From IMG/VR virus record IMGVR_UViG_3300037245_000684, positions 1-46,971 of that record: DNA of 46,971 bases. One strand, 5' to 3'. Below are positions 7,289 through 15,833 of this stretch, piece after piece (positions within the stretch are counted from its first letter, which is position 1; every line of letters begins with the position of its first letter). This DNA comes from a virus. Under the pieces are notes generated by a model. It was not told the origin of the DNA. It made no database searches and worked only from the letters and a program-made list of their open reading frames with translations. Position numbers and translations under genes: made by a program.

Positions 7289-9811
7289 TTAGTATAGTAT
7301 TCCGTATAAGCGTAATGTATTAGTTGCTCCGCCAGACTGATTAGCCACCACAGCCTCAATATTAGTCTCCGCTGCGTAGGACTTTTGTTTGACGGGAGTA
7401 GCATTTGGTATAGGTTGCAATATAACAGCGTCAAATTCCGCATCGAGATTACTTAGTGTTTGTGTTCCAAGGAAGTCTGTTTCTGCTCCATCTGCACCAA
7501 TAGTAATTGTAGTTGTCGCACCAGCGTCCGCACCTGCTGTTATTATTGCCTTTGTGAGAACACATCTAACTCCTGTAGGTACATCGTAAAGGTCTGTTGT
7601 TGCATCAGCGTTAAACGCTATCGTAGTCGTAGATAGGAGTATCTCGGTATCTTCAAGAATTCCCTGCCTTAGATTACCTCTAGTTACAATCGTGCCAGTG
7701 CTTGAGTCTTGTATTTCGGCCCCAAGACTCGGTAAATTCAAGAAGAAGTTATTCTTTACTATTGCACCTGCACTGTCGTTAAATCTTATCCCAAAAGTAG
7801 TTGTGTCTATTATATTGTTGCTAATCATTACATCTGTTGATGTCCCGCTAACTAACATTGCTCTTACTGTGTCCCCAATCATCAGATTAGATTGAACGGT
7901 GACGTTCGTTCCATCCTGAACAGAAATACTTGATCCGTTGTCTGTGAATATATTGCCTTCTATTACAACATTGTCGGCTCCACTCAACATATCAATACCA
8001 GCTACCGTATAGTTTGATATGTGGTTGTTCGATAGCATTGATCTGTGTATCTTGTCATTTTGGCACTTTATCCCGACCCCAGCAACGCCACCTCCGTCGA
8101 GATGATTTCCAGAAACAATGCTATCATACATATCTGTTCCTAGATCAGATTCCAGAATAATCCCTGAACCTGATTTAGTGTAGCATGTATTATTAATAAT
8201 CTTATTAGGATATGGCGACCTTGAGTAAAACCCAGCACCTATACCGCCTGATGCTACATTCCCTTCCATGCGACCATTATAAACGGCGCCATGAAAATCA
8301 AAAGATGCTGTGCCTAAATTTCCGGTGCTTTTGTTGTTCTGAAAAACAATATCCTTTGATAGATACTGACCTGACGCTGCTGTTATTTCATGCCTGCACC
8401 CGTTCACTTTATTATCTTGTACAGTTACATGTGCCCCGCCTACGTCTATCCCATAGTTTGCTGATTGACCAACTCTATAGCAGTCTCTAATGAAACAATT
8501 CTGAATAACTCCGTCGTGTATATGATTCAATATAATGCCGTGTTCGCATAAAGTAACAGGTTCAACATTCACTTCATCTATGACAAAATTAGTTAAACCC
8601 TCCATGTTGATAGCCCAATCAAGTGGATTATTGGGTACGAATTTTAACCCAAGTAATCTAAATCCATCTAGCGGAGCTATTTTCTTAACTGTGATCGATG
8701 CGGCTGTTGGTTCGAAAACGAACGAATCATAGAATGTTATTGTTGTCCCAGAGGCGGCTTTAACTATATGAGTTTCTCCAAGAAGAAAAAGATCCTTTAT
8801 GACAGTAGAGGAATTAACAAATATAACATCGCCTACGCTAACTAATGTTGCATCATCGACGGTTAATGTTGTATCGCCCGCTGTCACGTCAGCCGTAACA
8901 GTCGCTGTACTGTCAACGAATGTGCTTGCCCTTTTAAGCATCTGAATATCGCCAACAGCGGCACTGTTATTTAGAGTGGCACCGTAAGCAGAAATAGTTA
9001 AATTAATCAAATCAGGTATAGTTAATGTGGCGGATGTAATATATTTCCCAGGAGGAAAATACAATGTCTGTCCATCGACAAGAGTGTTTAGTGCTGCTTG
9101 AATCGCTGCCGTATCGTCAATAGCGTCATCCGGAATAGCACCATAAGTCAAGTTGGTTATATTTATTACAGATACGCCCTGTAAAGTTGCCATAGCTTTT
9201 AACGCCGTTGTGTCGTCAAGCACAGTCCCCATGAAAGGGCTAACATTAGACGAAGACGGAGTAAGTGATGCAGTATAAGTCAGTTCCCCACTTGCATTAA
9301 AAAACGGATAAGAACTAGCCCTGTTTATAAGGCTCGGTATCGTCATGTCCAGCGTCAATGATTCACTTTCTCCTAAATGCCAAGACCTGTCTTTCCTGTC
9401 CTCCGCGTCTTGGATGGCACGAATAGCTTTATCAAGAGCCGCAACAATAGAAGTCGGCGTAATAGCACCTTGCGAGGTTTCCTGGCTAAGTTTAATCCTA
9501 CGCACGATTTTAACCGTGAAAGTGTCAGCAAGGGCAGGCGTGATCGTAACCACACCGCCGTTGAGATAACTACCCCCGGTTGGTGCTATCGTATAAGCTG
9601 TACCTGACACCAAGGCCGCCTCTGGCTCGCCTGTCGAAGTCAATGGAGCGTAGACAAGAACATCGTCACTCGAATTGCATTTGAAAGTAAAAGTGAATGT
9701 AGTCGTTGAACCATTAGGAGAAAAAGACTGACGCACCGTTTCGCCATCAGACACCGTTCCAAATACAGGCATTACGAATAACAATAATATTACAATAAAT
9801 AATTTCTTCAT
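7289..9811 (-). CDS. Tailspike/fibre with T7-fibre-like N-terminus, pectate-lyase beta-helix and signal peptide (840 aa)
   Basis: A leader (MKKLFIVILLLFVMPVFG) precedes a ~130-residue domain resembling the T7 tail-fibre attachment domain, with features such as 'FSPNGSTTTFTFTFKC' and 'RRIKLSQETSQG'. From about residue 215 comes the classic pectate-lyase_3 entry ('GAIPDDAIDDTAAIQAALN', then 'YFPPGKY'), followed by parallel beta-helix repeats rich in N and G to about residue 700. The last ~110 residues form a separate beta domain, probably trimerising or receptor binding. The likely role is host-surface polysaccharide recognition or cleavage. Catalytic residues cannot be assigned from sequence alone. 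Confidence 0.88.
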   Translation of the reverse strand: MKKLFIVILLLFVMPVFGTVSDGETVRQSFSPNGSTTTFTFTFKCNSSDDVLVYAPLTSTGEPEAALVSGTAYTIAPTGGSYLNGGVVTITPALADTFTVKIVRRIKLSQETSQGAITPTSIVAALDKAIRAIQDAEDRKDRSWHLGESESLTLDMTIPSLINRASSYPFFNASGELTYTASLTPSSSNVSPFMGTVLDDTTALKAMATLQGVSVINITNLTYGAIPDDAIDDTAAIQAALNTLVDGQTLYFPPGKYITSATLTIPDLINLTISAYGATLNNSAAVGDIQMLKRASTFVDSTATVTADVTAGDTTLTVDDATLVSVGDVIFVNSSTVIKDLFLLGETHIVKAASGTTITFYDSFVFEPTAASITVKKIAPLDGFRLLGLKFVPNNPLDWAINMEGLTNFVIDEVNVEPVTLCEHGIILNHIHDGVIQNCFIRDCYRVGQSANYGIDVGGAHVTVQDNKVNGCRHEITAASGQYLSKDIVFQNNKSTGNLGTASFDFHGAVYNGRMEGNVASGGIGAGFYSRSPYPNKIINNTCYTKSGSGIILESDLGTDMYDSIVSGNHLDGGGVAGVGIKCQNDKIHRSMLSNNHISNYTVAGIDMLSGADNVVIEGNIFTDNGSSISVQDGTNVTVQSNLMIGDTVRAMLVSGTSTDVMISNNIIDTTTFGIRFNDSAGAIVKNNFFLNLPSLGAEIQDSSTGTIVTRGNLRQGILEDTEILLSTTTIAFNADATTDLYDVPTGVRCVLTKAIITAGADAGATTTITIGADGAETDFLGTQTLSNLDAEFDAVILQPIPNATPVKQKSYAAETNIEAVVANQSGGATNTLRLYGILY

Positions 9812-9822
9812 GGTATTTCCCT

Positions 9823-10557
9823 TTAAAGTGTTATCCCTCTGGTATCTTCACGGAACGGCAAGACCTTACTTCGGCCACCGCCCCAATCGTTTACGCTTCT
9901 TGCTGTGTTATTGAAGCCCATCTGGTTTGCTGCTTGAGCATTCGGCCTTACAACTTGTTCGTATTTAGCAAGCATAATATTACTCGCTTCCATATCCCTA
10001 CCGATAACCGGAGCAACCTCTGATGCTAGCAATGTCGCTATGCAATCGATCATTTCTTCAGTGAATCCACCAGTTTTTGGTGTGTCAATAATCAACTCAA
10101 CAAATGCACTGTCTCTGTCGGTATTACTTAAGGTGTTCGTCAGAAGCACTTTTCCGCTGCCAGCGACATCAGCCACCATTTCCCACTGATACTCTATCTG
10201 TGAACGAACCTGATACGGCCTTGGCTGTGTTCTGGCAGCAATGCGATTTTCATCAAACTGACTGACAACCTGAAGGCACTCTCCTGGTAAGGTGAAAGCA
10301 AAACACCATTCGCCTATTTCAGACGTTGTTTCCAATTGCGTACCCAGATCGAGAAACCTCACTGTGGAACGAAACGGAGCATTCTTTGTCGCAAGGTCTA
10401 ATATTACCCTGCGTCTTATCCGGGGAAACGCCAGCTTGCACCATGACGAAACTTTGTCAGACCCGTTAATGTCGGGAATAAAAGCATTGCCGTCAAGAGC
10501 ATCGCCAGCACCGCCAAGTTTTCCTAAAGCTAAATTGCATATGTCAGTTTCGGTCAC
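9823..10557 (-). CDS. Head-tail adaptor / tail tubular protein A (gp11-like, 244 aa)
   Basis: The opening MTETDICNLALGKLGGAGD is the conserved start of the T7 gp11/Bbp-type adaptor family, which forms the ring between portal and nozzle. The helical N-terminal third includes W39, a run of basic residues ('PRIRRRVILDLA') and 'NAPFRSTV', all typical. A central beta insertion is followed by C-terminal helices ending in a Gly/Arg-rich tail. It has no signal peptide although the two genes downstream do. The gene is bounded upstream by a plus-strand endonuclease gene that interrupts the late operon. Confidence 0.85.
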   Translation of the reverse strand: MTETDICNLALGKLGGAGDALDGNAFIPDINGSDKVSSWCKLAFPRIRRRVILDLATKNAPFRSTVRFLDLGTQLETTSEIGEWCFAFTLPGECLQVVSQFDENRIAARTQPRPYQVRSQIEYQWEMVADVAGSGKVLLTNTLSNTDRDSAFVELIIDTPKTGGFTEEMIDCIATLLASEVAPVIGRDMEASNIMLAKYEQVVRPNAQAANQMGFNNTARSVNDWGGGRSKVLPFREDTRGITL

Positions 10558-10567
10558 GATATTTTCC

Positions 10568-10595
10568 TTGTATTTAAAGTAATAGCTGTTATAAT
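10568..10595 (+). promoter_or_regulatory. Putative sigma70 promoter for the inserted HNH-like gene
   Basis: A perfect TATAAT lies at 10590-10595 with a weak TTGTAT 16 bp upstream at 10568. It sits 34 nt before the ATG at 10629, which has AAAAGGA as its ribosome site. The gene therefore carries its own promoter, opposite to the surrounding late transcription. Confidence 0.5.
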
Positions 10596-10628
10596 GCGAA
10601 AAACTACGTTAATTAAAAGGACACAGTT

Positions 10629-11054
10629 ATGGCTAAAAGCACCGAAGCCCAAAAAGAATACATGAAGAAGTACCATCGAAGCGAAAAGGGCAAAGCGTCC
10701 AGAAAGCGAAGCGAAAGCAAAGAGAGTCGGAAAAGCTACCTTTATGAGTTTCGACGAAGCGACAAAAACAAGGAGATACAGAAGGAATACAGCAGTAGCG
10801 TAAACGGCAAACTTTCCCGCAAGGGGATAACAGACAGGTATAGGGCTAAGTATCCCGGCAAAAGAAAGGCTAGGACCGCAGTACACAATGCTGTTGCTGC
10901 TGGAAAAATGCCTTGCATCAAAACCCTTGCATGTGATTGCGGCGAACAGGCACAACATTATCACCACAAAAGCTATGATAAAGCTAATTGGCTTAATGTA
11001 ATTCCTGTTTGTAATAAATGTCACTATTCGTTGCATCATATCGACTCTGTTTAG
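10629..11054 (+). CDS. Zinc HNH-like endonuclease/mobile protein inserted in the late operon (141 aa)
   Basis: The first ~95 residues are extremely Lys/Arg/Glu/Ser rich with repeated 'YMKKYHRSEKGK', 'YEFRRSDKNK' and 'YRAKYPGKRKA' units, as in DNA-binding N-termini of phage-borne endonucleases. The C-terminus has a zinc site of the form CDCGEQAQHYHHKSYDKANW...CNKCHYSLHH, found in a common family of phage free-standing HNH-like proteins. It is the only plus-strand gene within 1-21.9 kb. Its end overlaps the 3' end of the minus-strand gene 11051-11449 by 4 nt. A selfish mobile gene is the best interpretation; nuclease activity is unproven. Confidence 0.75.
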   Translation: MAKSTEAQKEYMKKYHRSEKGKASRKRSESKESRKSYLYEFRRSDKNKEIQKEYSSSVNGKLSRKGITDRYRAKYPGKRKARTAVHNAVAAGKMPCIKTLACDCGEQAQHYHHKSYDKANWLNVIPVCNKCHYSLHHIDSV

Positions 11055-11449
11055 TCTCCCATAAGGGTTATATTGCACAGGCCAGTAGATGCACCTGGAT
11101 CGCCAGATAACAACGCACTTACCGTAACTGTTCCATTACACAGCACATGCAACGGCAAGTCTGTTGCTGATAGCGTCATGAATTGCTGAGCAACCGGAGC
11201 CGCACTTGTGGCTTCTGCTACCGCTTCGCCTGTAAACAACACTGAGCCTGTAGCTTTGTCGATCAATGAAACGGTTACGTTTACTGCGTTGGTCATATCG
11301 TTCATACCAACCATAATCTGTTTTACGGCCGCGTCTATGTTGACTTCTTCGGTCTGCGTGAGTCCACCTACGCCAACAGGGAAAGTCATCTGTGGCACTT
11401 GAATTCTGAACACTGAGCGTTTATTGTCTCTACCTACGCCTTGTCCCAT
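11051..11449 (-). CDS. Putative virion structural protein (132 aa)
   Basis: I take the ATG at 11449 (MGQGVGRDNKRSVFRIQVPQ) because it is preceded by a good AAGGAG site; a longer in-frame form to 11509 lacks one. The protein is beta-rich, Thr/Val/Ala-rich, without Cys clusters or membrane segments. It sits between the 321-aa putative decoration protein and the gp11-like adaptor, so a minor capsid or decoration role is likely. No family recognised. Confidence 0.65.
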   Translation of the reverse strand: MGQGVGRDNKRSVFRIQVPQMTFPVGVGGLTQTEEVNIDAAVKQIMVGMNDMTNAVNVTVSLIDKATGSVLFTGEAVAEATSAAPVAQQFMTLSATDLPLHVLCNGTVTVSALLSGDPGASTGLCNITLMGD

Positions 11450-11510
11450 GATAATACTCCTTAAGAAAAAAGGAGGTGAGCCGGAACCCACCTCATTGAA
11501 TTTAGTCAAT

Positions 11511-12476
11511 TTAGTTAGATTGCGCTATGCTAATCCAATCAATCGTCACTGTATTAACTGTAGTGATCTCGGCGAACGCACCGTAACAGATACCCATACC
11601 CGTACCATCAGGCAAAGAAGCTTCGGTCGTATGAGCAGTTCCGGCCACACCGTTAACGTAAGGAGTGACAACTTGGACAGCGCCCGTTAATACGCACTTA
11701 AAACCCAGCTTAACATACGTCCCATCAACAAGCCCAGTGACCGCACCTGCTGTTTTCTGTTCTGTCGATCCATCCGCTGTAATAAAACCAAGAGTAGCGG
11801 TTGTGTCGCCGTCTTCGTGATAGAATCCGATCTTGTCAACAACGTCATCAACCACACCAGACGGCATTATAGAAGTAAGTGTATCGGTCAGCCCGACATA
11901 GAACATGCCCTCTGCGTCTTGAGTGTGATCGATCCCGGCAAACGACACCCGAGCTTCAAACCAAATAGTCTTAGTGTCGGCAGGTATAAACGGAGTTGCA
12001 CTATACATGACTGTCAGGCCATCGTCAGGAGACGCAAACGCTTCTGAACTTACAACCAAAGCACCTCCGTCCACTTCTGACTTTGTAGTCAACCCACTCG
12101 TTACTTCCGTTTGAATCCAATCGGCAATTTCAGTGGTAGATGTTCCTGTAAGGAATCCTGGTATCAAAGAACCAGCACCACCCCACCGGGTCGCATATGT
12201 ATGGAAATCAAAGAAGCCAGCGGACGGGTCTTGCAATCCGATAGTCACAGGACAATCATTCCACAAAGTCGGACTCATGCCCCTATTGGCGTTTGTTCCA
12301 ACCCCGTCAAGGATGTCTTCTACTTCCTCAATGAACCCTCGCAAGGGATCGTTGGCAGACTTAGAGAACGCAGTTCGGACATTCTTGTCGTAGAATGCCA
12401 CGCCATACGTCATCTCTGCTAGATTAGTCGCTGTGAAACATACAAACAGCAACATAACAATTAAAAACTTTTTCAT
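11511..12476 (-). CDS. Putative virion decoration protein with signal peptide, lectin-like fold (321 aa)
   Basis: A leader MKKFLIVMLLFVCFTATNLA precedes a mature region in which residues ~30-75 ('FSKSANDPLRGFIEEVEDIL') are helical. Residues ~130-320 form a beta-rich module with 'TIWFEARVSF', 'EGMFYVGLTD', 'KIGFYHEDGD', 'YVKLGFKC' and 'VTPYVNGV'. This succession is typical of concanavalin-A/jelly-roll lectin-like domains used as phage head decorations. It is located directly after the Bbp16-like capsid gene, a position that carries head accessory proteins in related phages. The signal peptide is the odd feature. Confidence 0.7.
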   Translation of the reverse strand: MKKFLIVMLLFVCFTATNLAEMTYGVAFYDKNVRTAFSKSANDPLRGFIEEVEDILDGVGTNANRGMSPTLWNDCPVTIGLQDPSAGFFDFHTYATRWGGAGSLIPGFLTGTSTTEIADWIQTEVTSGLTTKSEVDGGALVVSSEAFASPDDGLTVMYSATPFIPADTKTIWFEARVSFAGIDHTQDAEGMFYVGLTDTLTSIMPSGVVDDVVDKIGFYHEDGDTTATLGFITADGSTEQKTAGAVTGLVDGTYVKLGFKCVLTGAVQVVTPYVNGVAGTAHTTEASLPDGTGMGICYGAFAEITTVNTVTIDWISIAQSN

Positions 12477-12542
12477 TAGATTACTCCTTAAAAGTAAATT
12501 AAAGGACGACCCGGGAAAGGTTAACCAGGCCGCCCAGTTTCA

Positions 12543-13016
12543 TTAAGCGGGCAAGCCCACGTTAGAACGGATTACTTGCGTATTGTCCTTCGTCCGAGGT
12601 TGACTAGGAGACAACGCCGCATTGATCGAGATAGTTGCACCGGCGCTGATAGTGGAAATCAAGCCGAGATACAGATCGGTTACTGCTTCCTTAAGCTCAC
12701 CAATCATCTGACCAACATTCACAGAGAGAATAGCCCTGTTGGTGTTCGCGATTTCTTCCGATTCAAAGTCTGTAATAGTCCTGGAAAGTATCTGGATATT
12801 AGTATCTAAAGTAGATTCTTCAGACAATACAAGCTGGAACTGGTAAGTATCAGACGAATCGCCAGTTGCGATAGTCTCTGTTTCTACCGACAACCACAAA
12901 TCACCAAACCCAACGTCTTTAATGGCGCTAAGCTTAATAACATTTTCACTATCGGTCGTTGAACCCGACGTCAAGTCCTGAGCGGTGCTTAATACACCAA
13001 AAGCTTCAAGTATCAT
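12543..13016 (-). CDS. Bbp16-like capsid protein (157 aa)
   Basis: It starts MILEAFGVLSTAQDLTSGSTTDSENVIKL, the pattern of the Bbp16 family of BPP-1-like podoviruses, which sits on or next to the major capsid protein. The body alternates beta strands ('DLWLSVETET', 'YQFQLVLSEE', 'RAILSVNVGQ') and ends 'RSNVGLPA'. The length matches the family. It is immediately downstream of the major capsid gene in the same transcription unit, supporting a cement/decoration role. Confidence 0.75.
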   Translation of the reverse strand: MILEAFGVLSTAQDLTSGSTTDSENVIKLSAIKDVGFGDLWLSVETETIATGDSSDTYQFQLVLSEESTLDTNIQILSRTITDFESEEIANTNRAILSVNVGQMIGELKEAVTDLYLGLISTISAGATISINAALSPSQPRTKDNTQVIRSNVGLPA

Positions 13017-13053
13017 TATAATACTCCTTAATTGAACAATTTTAAATTAACGA

Positions 13054-14082
13054 TTAAGTCAACTGAGTCTCACCATCGCCGATAGCGTGGTTAAGAGAAT
13101 CAAGACGACGGATGATGATATTCGGGCCGATCATGGGAAGTTCGGTCTGATAGATGTTCTGGTCAGACGTGTGAACCTTCAATTTATCGTTGGCACCGAG
13201 AATCAACTGGGTATGAACGTCAGCATCACAATACAAGAACCACGTCTTGGACATTGTGGAACTGTGCTTGTTAGCTGCACGAATGACGTTGTTGATAAGA
13301 TCCGCACCCGGCGTAGTAGTTCCGCCGACAGGGATATTAGCAATACGCTTAACAGCACGCTGGTCACGAATGACAAAGCCCTGCTGAAGCATGAATTCGA
13401 TGATGATGTCCCAGCGACCTTCCGCAGCGTCAAGACTTGCAGCGGTTGGATCCTGGACAAACACTTCGCCTTTTTCGGTCATCTGGACACCAATCGTAGG
13501 ATGATTAGGGTTATAAACAAGATGAACGCCATTGACGCCAGGCTGCATCAACCAAGCACTACGCAGATCAGAACCAGTACCGCCAGTGTCATAGGTGAAC
13601 TCACTGTCGATAGAAGTGTAAGGTGCGCGACTTGCAAGGCCAACGATAGAATTCTGCGTTGGGTCTTGATCGTCTGGACCTGAAATAATGAGGTTAGACC
13701 ACGACTGGCCCATGCTCTCGATATGATCGTCCTTTTCTTCGGAAACGAGCATCTGAGATACTTCCGGGCCTTCGGTTTCTAGTACGTCTTTCGGCGACTG
13801 GAATCTGCTACGGGTTGTAGCAAGTGCCTCGACGAACGGGGTGCGTTCACTCTTGGACGATCCCCATGTCCCGCCGATGTTAGTCAGCGTTGACGTAGGA
13901 AGTGCCGATGTTCTTGCTCCTGTATGGAACAATCCACCGTTAGACGGAAGTGCTGGCAAGTCAAACAGCAAATCGTTGCGTTCAACAAGCGTATTAGTTA
14001 CTTCGACAGCACCGCCGTTCGGTGCTTTTAGTTTTTGTACGTCGAACAGATTTGATCTGCCCGTTAGAGCTAAAGTACTCAT
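13054..14082 (-). CDS. Major capsid protein (HK97-fold type, 342 aa)
   Basis: The 342-aa protein lies after the putative scaffold and before the Bbp16-like gene, the conserved place for the major capsid protein. Features include an N-terminal Leu/Asn-rich arm, a Thr/Ser-rich region near residues 58-85 ('TSALPTSTLTNIGGTWG'), 'SDLRSAWLMQPGVNGVHLV', a nucleotide-free beta hinge and a C-terminal domain with 'TWFLYCDADVHTQLIL' and 'GPNIIIRRLD'. This matches the GP20/BPP-1-like group of capsid proteins. Its ATG at 14082 has a good site (CAGGAG) preceded by an unusually structured 166-nt leader. Confidence 0.85.
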   Translation of the reverse strand: MSTLALTGRSNLFDVQKLKAPNGGAVEVTNTLVERNDLLFDLPALPSNGGLFHTGARTSALPTSTLTNIGGTWGSSKSERTPFVEALATTRSRFQSPKDVLETEGPEVSQMLVSEEKDDHIESMGQSWSNLIISGPDDQDPTQNSIVGLASRAPYTSIDSEFTYDTGGTGSDLRSAWLMQPGVNGVHLVYNPNHPTIGVQMTEKGEVFVQDPTAASLDAAEGRWDIIIEFMLQQGFVIRDQRAVKRIANIPVGGTTTPGADLINNVIRAANKHSSTMSKTWFLYCDADVHTQLILGANDKLKVHTSDQNIYQTELPMIGPNIIIRRLDSLNHAIGDGETQLT

Positions 14083-14126
14083 TATGAGTCTCCTGAAATA
14101 ATATTATAATTAACATTTATTTCGGA

Positions 14127-14199
14127 GAAGTCGTCCGTTTCCGGGCTTCGCCTTGCAATTACCCCGCATAAGGGTGTCGTCTTTCCGACAGTCGCAAGG
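14127..14199 (-). promoter_or_regulatory. Structured RNA leader upstream of the major capsid gene
   Basis: The 166-nt gap between scaffold and capsid genes holds several inverted repeats: CCTTGC (14151-14156) with GCAAGG (14194-14199) enclosing ACCC/GGGT (14161-14164/14172-14175) and GTCG/CGAC (14176-14179/14186-14189). Next to it lies GAAG (14127-14130)/CTTC (14146-14149) enclosing a CCG-GAAA-CGG tetraloop hairpin on the minus strand (14135-14144). The result is a branched RNA in front of the most highly expressed gene. It might stabilise a processed 5' end or control translation; no known riboswitch or ribozyme core was recognised. Confidence 0.5.
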
Positions 14200-14248
14200 T
14201 GCAATCAATGATTACATCGTCTCGATTTATTCGTACTCTATGTTATTC

Positions 14249-15040
14249 CTACCAGCCGAGAATCTTCCCTGTGACTGGCATTTGCTGTGCTGCTGTCTTT
14301 GCTGCCGGTGGAGTGTCACCATGCTGGCCATTCTCCGTACTGCCTTCAGTAGCAAGCGGAGCAAAGGTGTCGATCATAAGTTTCCGCAATACTGGATTTG
14401 TAGCACCCTCGCCGTCTCTTAAGAACTCAGCGACGTTGTTAGCGTCTTCAGGCGAAAGCTTACAGTTGTTCTTCAATGCTGTATGCAACTTGACCGATTT
14501 GGCGTCCAGGGCTTCTACGGTTCCGAAATCTGCATGAGCAGTCAGTGAATCATTGCAGGCTTTAACTGCGATAGCATGATCCGCTTTCGACTTTTCATCG
14601 GCGGCGGTGTTCATTGTCTCGCCTTTGGCTGCGAAATACTCGCCCATAGGACCATTAAATAGTGCGGTCATCTTGCCGACTGACTCGGTTGATACTCCTT
14701 CATCAACAGCCCACTTCTTGATAACGCCGATCAGAGCATCGTCTACCTCGGCATCGTCGGCAAGGCCAGCCTTAAAGTTGACATCAGCAAACGATTCAAG
14801 GTCTTTTGGTATCGTCCGACCCAGCAGCTTGTTAGCTCCGGCTCTAAACTCAGACCTTACATTATCATCGGCCAGCTTATCCATAGACTCAGGGAACTTG
14901 TACGGCTTTCCCATTTGGCTCTTTAAATCCATGCCATCCAATGCAGCAGCTTCAAAAGAGTCAAACTTATCCATGTGCGTTTGCAACGCCACTCTATTAT
15001 CGGCAGTTATTGCCGCGTGTTCGTTTGTTGAAATATCCAT
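14249..15040 (-). CDS. Putative scaffolding protein (263 aa)
   Basis: An acidic, Ala/Asp/Glu/Lys-rich, largely helical protein without Cys clusters or membrane segments, located immediately upstream of the major capsid gene. The C-terminal ~30 residues ('GDTPPAAKTAAQQMPVTGKI') are a flexible linker plus short basic end, as in scaffolds that bind capsid protein through their tails. Length and composition are like podovirus scaffolds. There is no direct motif, so the call is from context and composition. Confidence 0.7.
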   Translation of the reverse strand: MDISTNEHAAITADNRVALQTHMDKFDSFEAAALDGMDLKSQMGKPYKFPESMDKLADDNVRSEFRAGANKLLGRTIPKDLESFADVNFKAGLADDAEVDDALIGVIKKWAVDEGVSTESVGKMTALFNGPMGEYFAAKGETMNTAADEKSKADHAIAVKACNDSLTAHADFGTVEALDAKSVKLHTALKNNCKLSPEDANNVAEFLRDGEGATNPVLRKLMIDTFAPLATEGSTENGQHGDTPPAAKTAAQQMPVTGKILGW

Positions 15041-15069
15041 AATAGTTTACCTTTCAAGTAATGTTTCAG

Positions 15070-15231
15070 TTATTCTACGATTTCTTTGATTTGCTTTTCA
15101 ATTGAGTCTGTTACTGTTTCAATGGGACTATCGCTGCAGTCATCCATCAAATCGCCTATTGTCCTTATTGGCATTACTGCGATCTTAATTGGTGCAGTTA
15201 CGACCTTCGCTAAAAAATCTCCTAATCCCAT
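15070..15231 (-). CDS. Small late protein of unknown function (53 aa)
   Basis: An ATG at 15231 opens MGLGDFLAKVVTAPIKIAVM and ends IEKQIKEIVE at 15070. An amphipathic N-terminal helix with a 'PIK/PIR' motif precedes an acidic middle and a charged C-terminal helix. The same compact form occurs in small proteins of podovirus capsid regions, but I cannot name it. It fills the gap between the 198-aa gene and the scaffold gene on the same strand, 4 nt from the former. Confidence 0.6.
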   Translation of the reverse strand: MGLGDFLAKVVTAPIKIAVMPIRTIGDLMDDCSDSPIETVTDSIEKQIKEIVE

Positions 15232-15235
15232 AATA

Positions 15236-15832
15236 TTATTCTTTCATATAATCAATAGTGATAACCGTAACCAGCATACCTTTTTTGGGTACGCATTGAC
15301 GGTCGAAGTTTAGTTTGTTAATGCACCGGGGGTCGATCCGTTCAAGCCTCAAGAAGTCTGCAAGCTGTCCTTCGTCGTAATTACAGCGGGCAACGTGCAT
15401 CGACCTGGCTTCTGTCATTTCGACAGTGCATTCGAGCGTTGCCGGTTTACCCTTGATAATGTAACCGCCACGGATAACCTGCTTTTTGGCTTTCTCGGCT
15501 GGCTTCACTGTTGACTGAGGCTTAATCAACTGGCACTGGCGTTCGAGTTCGGTAATGTCCGTAAACAATGCAATCCGTTCAGGTAACATGCCGATTTTTA
15601 TAGCACGCTTGATTACGGGATGATCGCTTTCCGGGTCAAGCTTCGGAGCGGGTTCTTGCGTTGAGCCTTGGCCGATGGGTTTGCCGATGAGCGGAGAGGT
15701 GTCGCCAGCCTCGTCAACTGAGTCAGTAGCGTCCTTCAGCATGGAACACAACGTCTTATAATCATCAGTCGTTACAGCAATACCGAGTTCTTGTAGTTCT
15801 GCTTTGACTGCCTTTTTACTTTTATTCGCCAT
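15236..15832 (-). CDS. Late protein of unknown function (198 aa)
   Basis: The N-terminus (MANKSKKAVKAELQELGIAV) looks like a short SAP/Rho-N-like helical motif. A Pro/Gly/Asp-rich linker (residues 44-68) is followed by a helix-rich middle and a C-terminal beta portion ('VIRGGYIIKGKPATLECTVE'). It lies between the portal region and the scaffold in the late operon, where head-completion or assembly factors are common. No family recognised. Confidence 0.6.
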   Translation of the reverse strand: MANKSKKAVKAELQELGIAVTTDDYKTLCSMLKDATDSVDEAGDTSPLIGKPIGQGSTQEPAPKLDPESDHPVIKRAIKIGMLPERIALFTDITELERQCQLIKPQSTVKPAEKAKKQVIRGGYIIKGKPATLECTVEMTEARSMHVARCNYDEGQLADFLRLERIDPRCINKLNFDRQCVPKKGMLVTVITIDYMKE

Positions 15833-15833
15833 C

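Noticed and set aside
10554-11078. 174-aa minus-strand open frame with hydrophobic segments
   Set aside because: It is the complement of the zinc HNH-like gene, whose Cys/His motif, promoter and ribosome site are convincing; the hydrophobicity is an artefact of the antisense of Lys codons.
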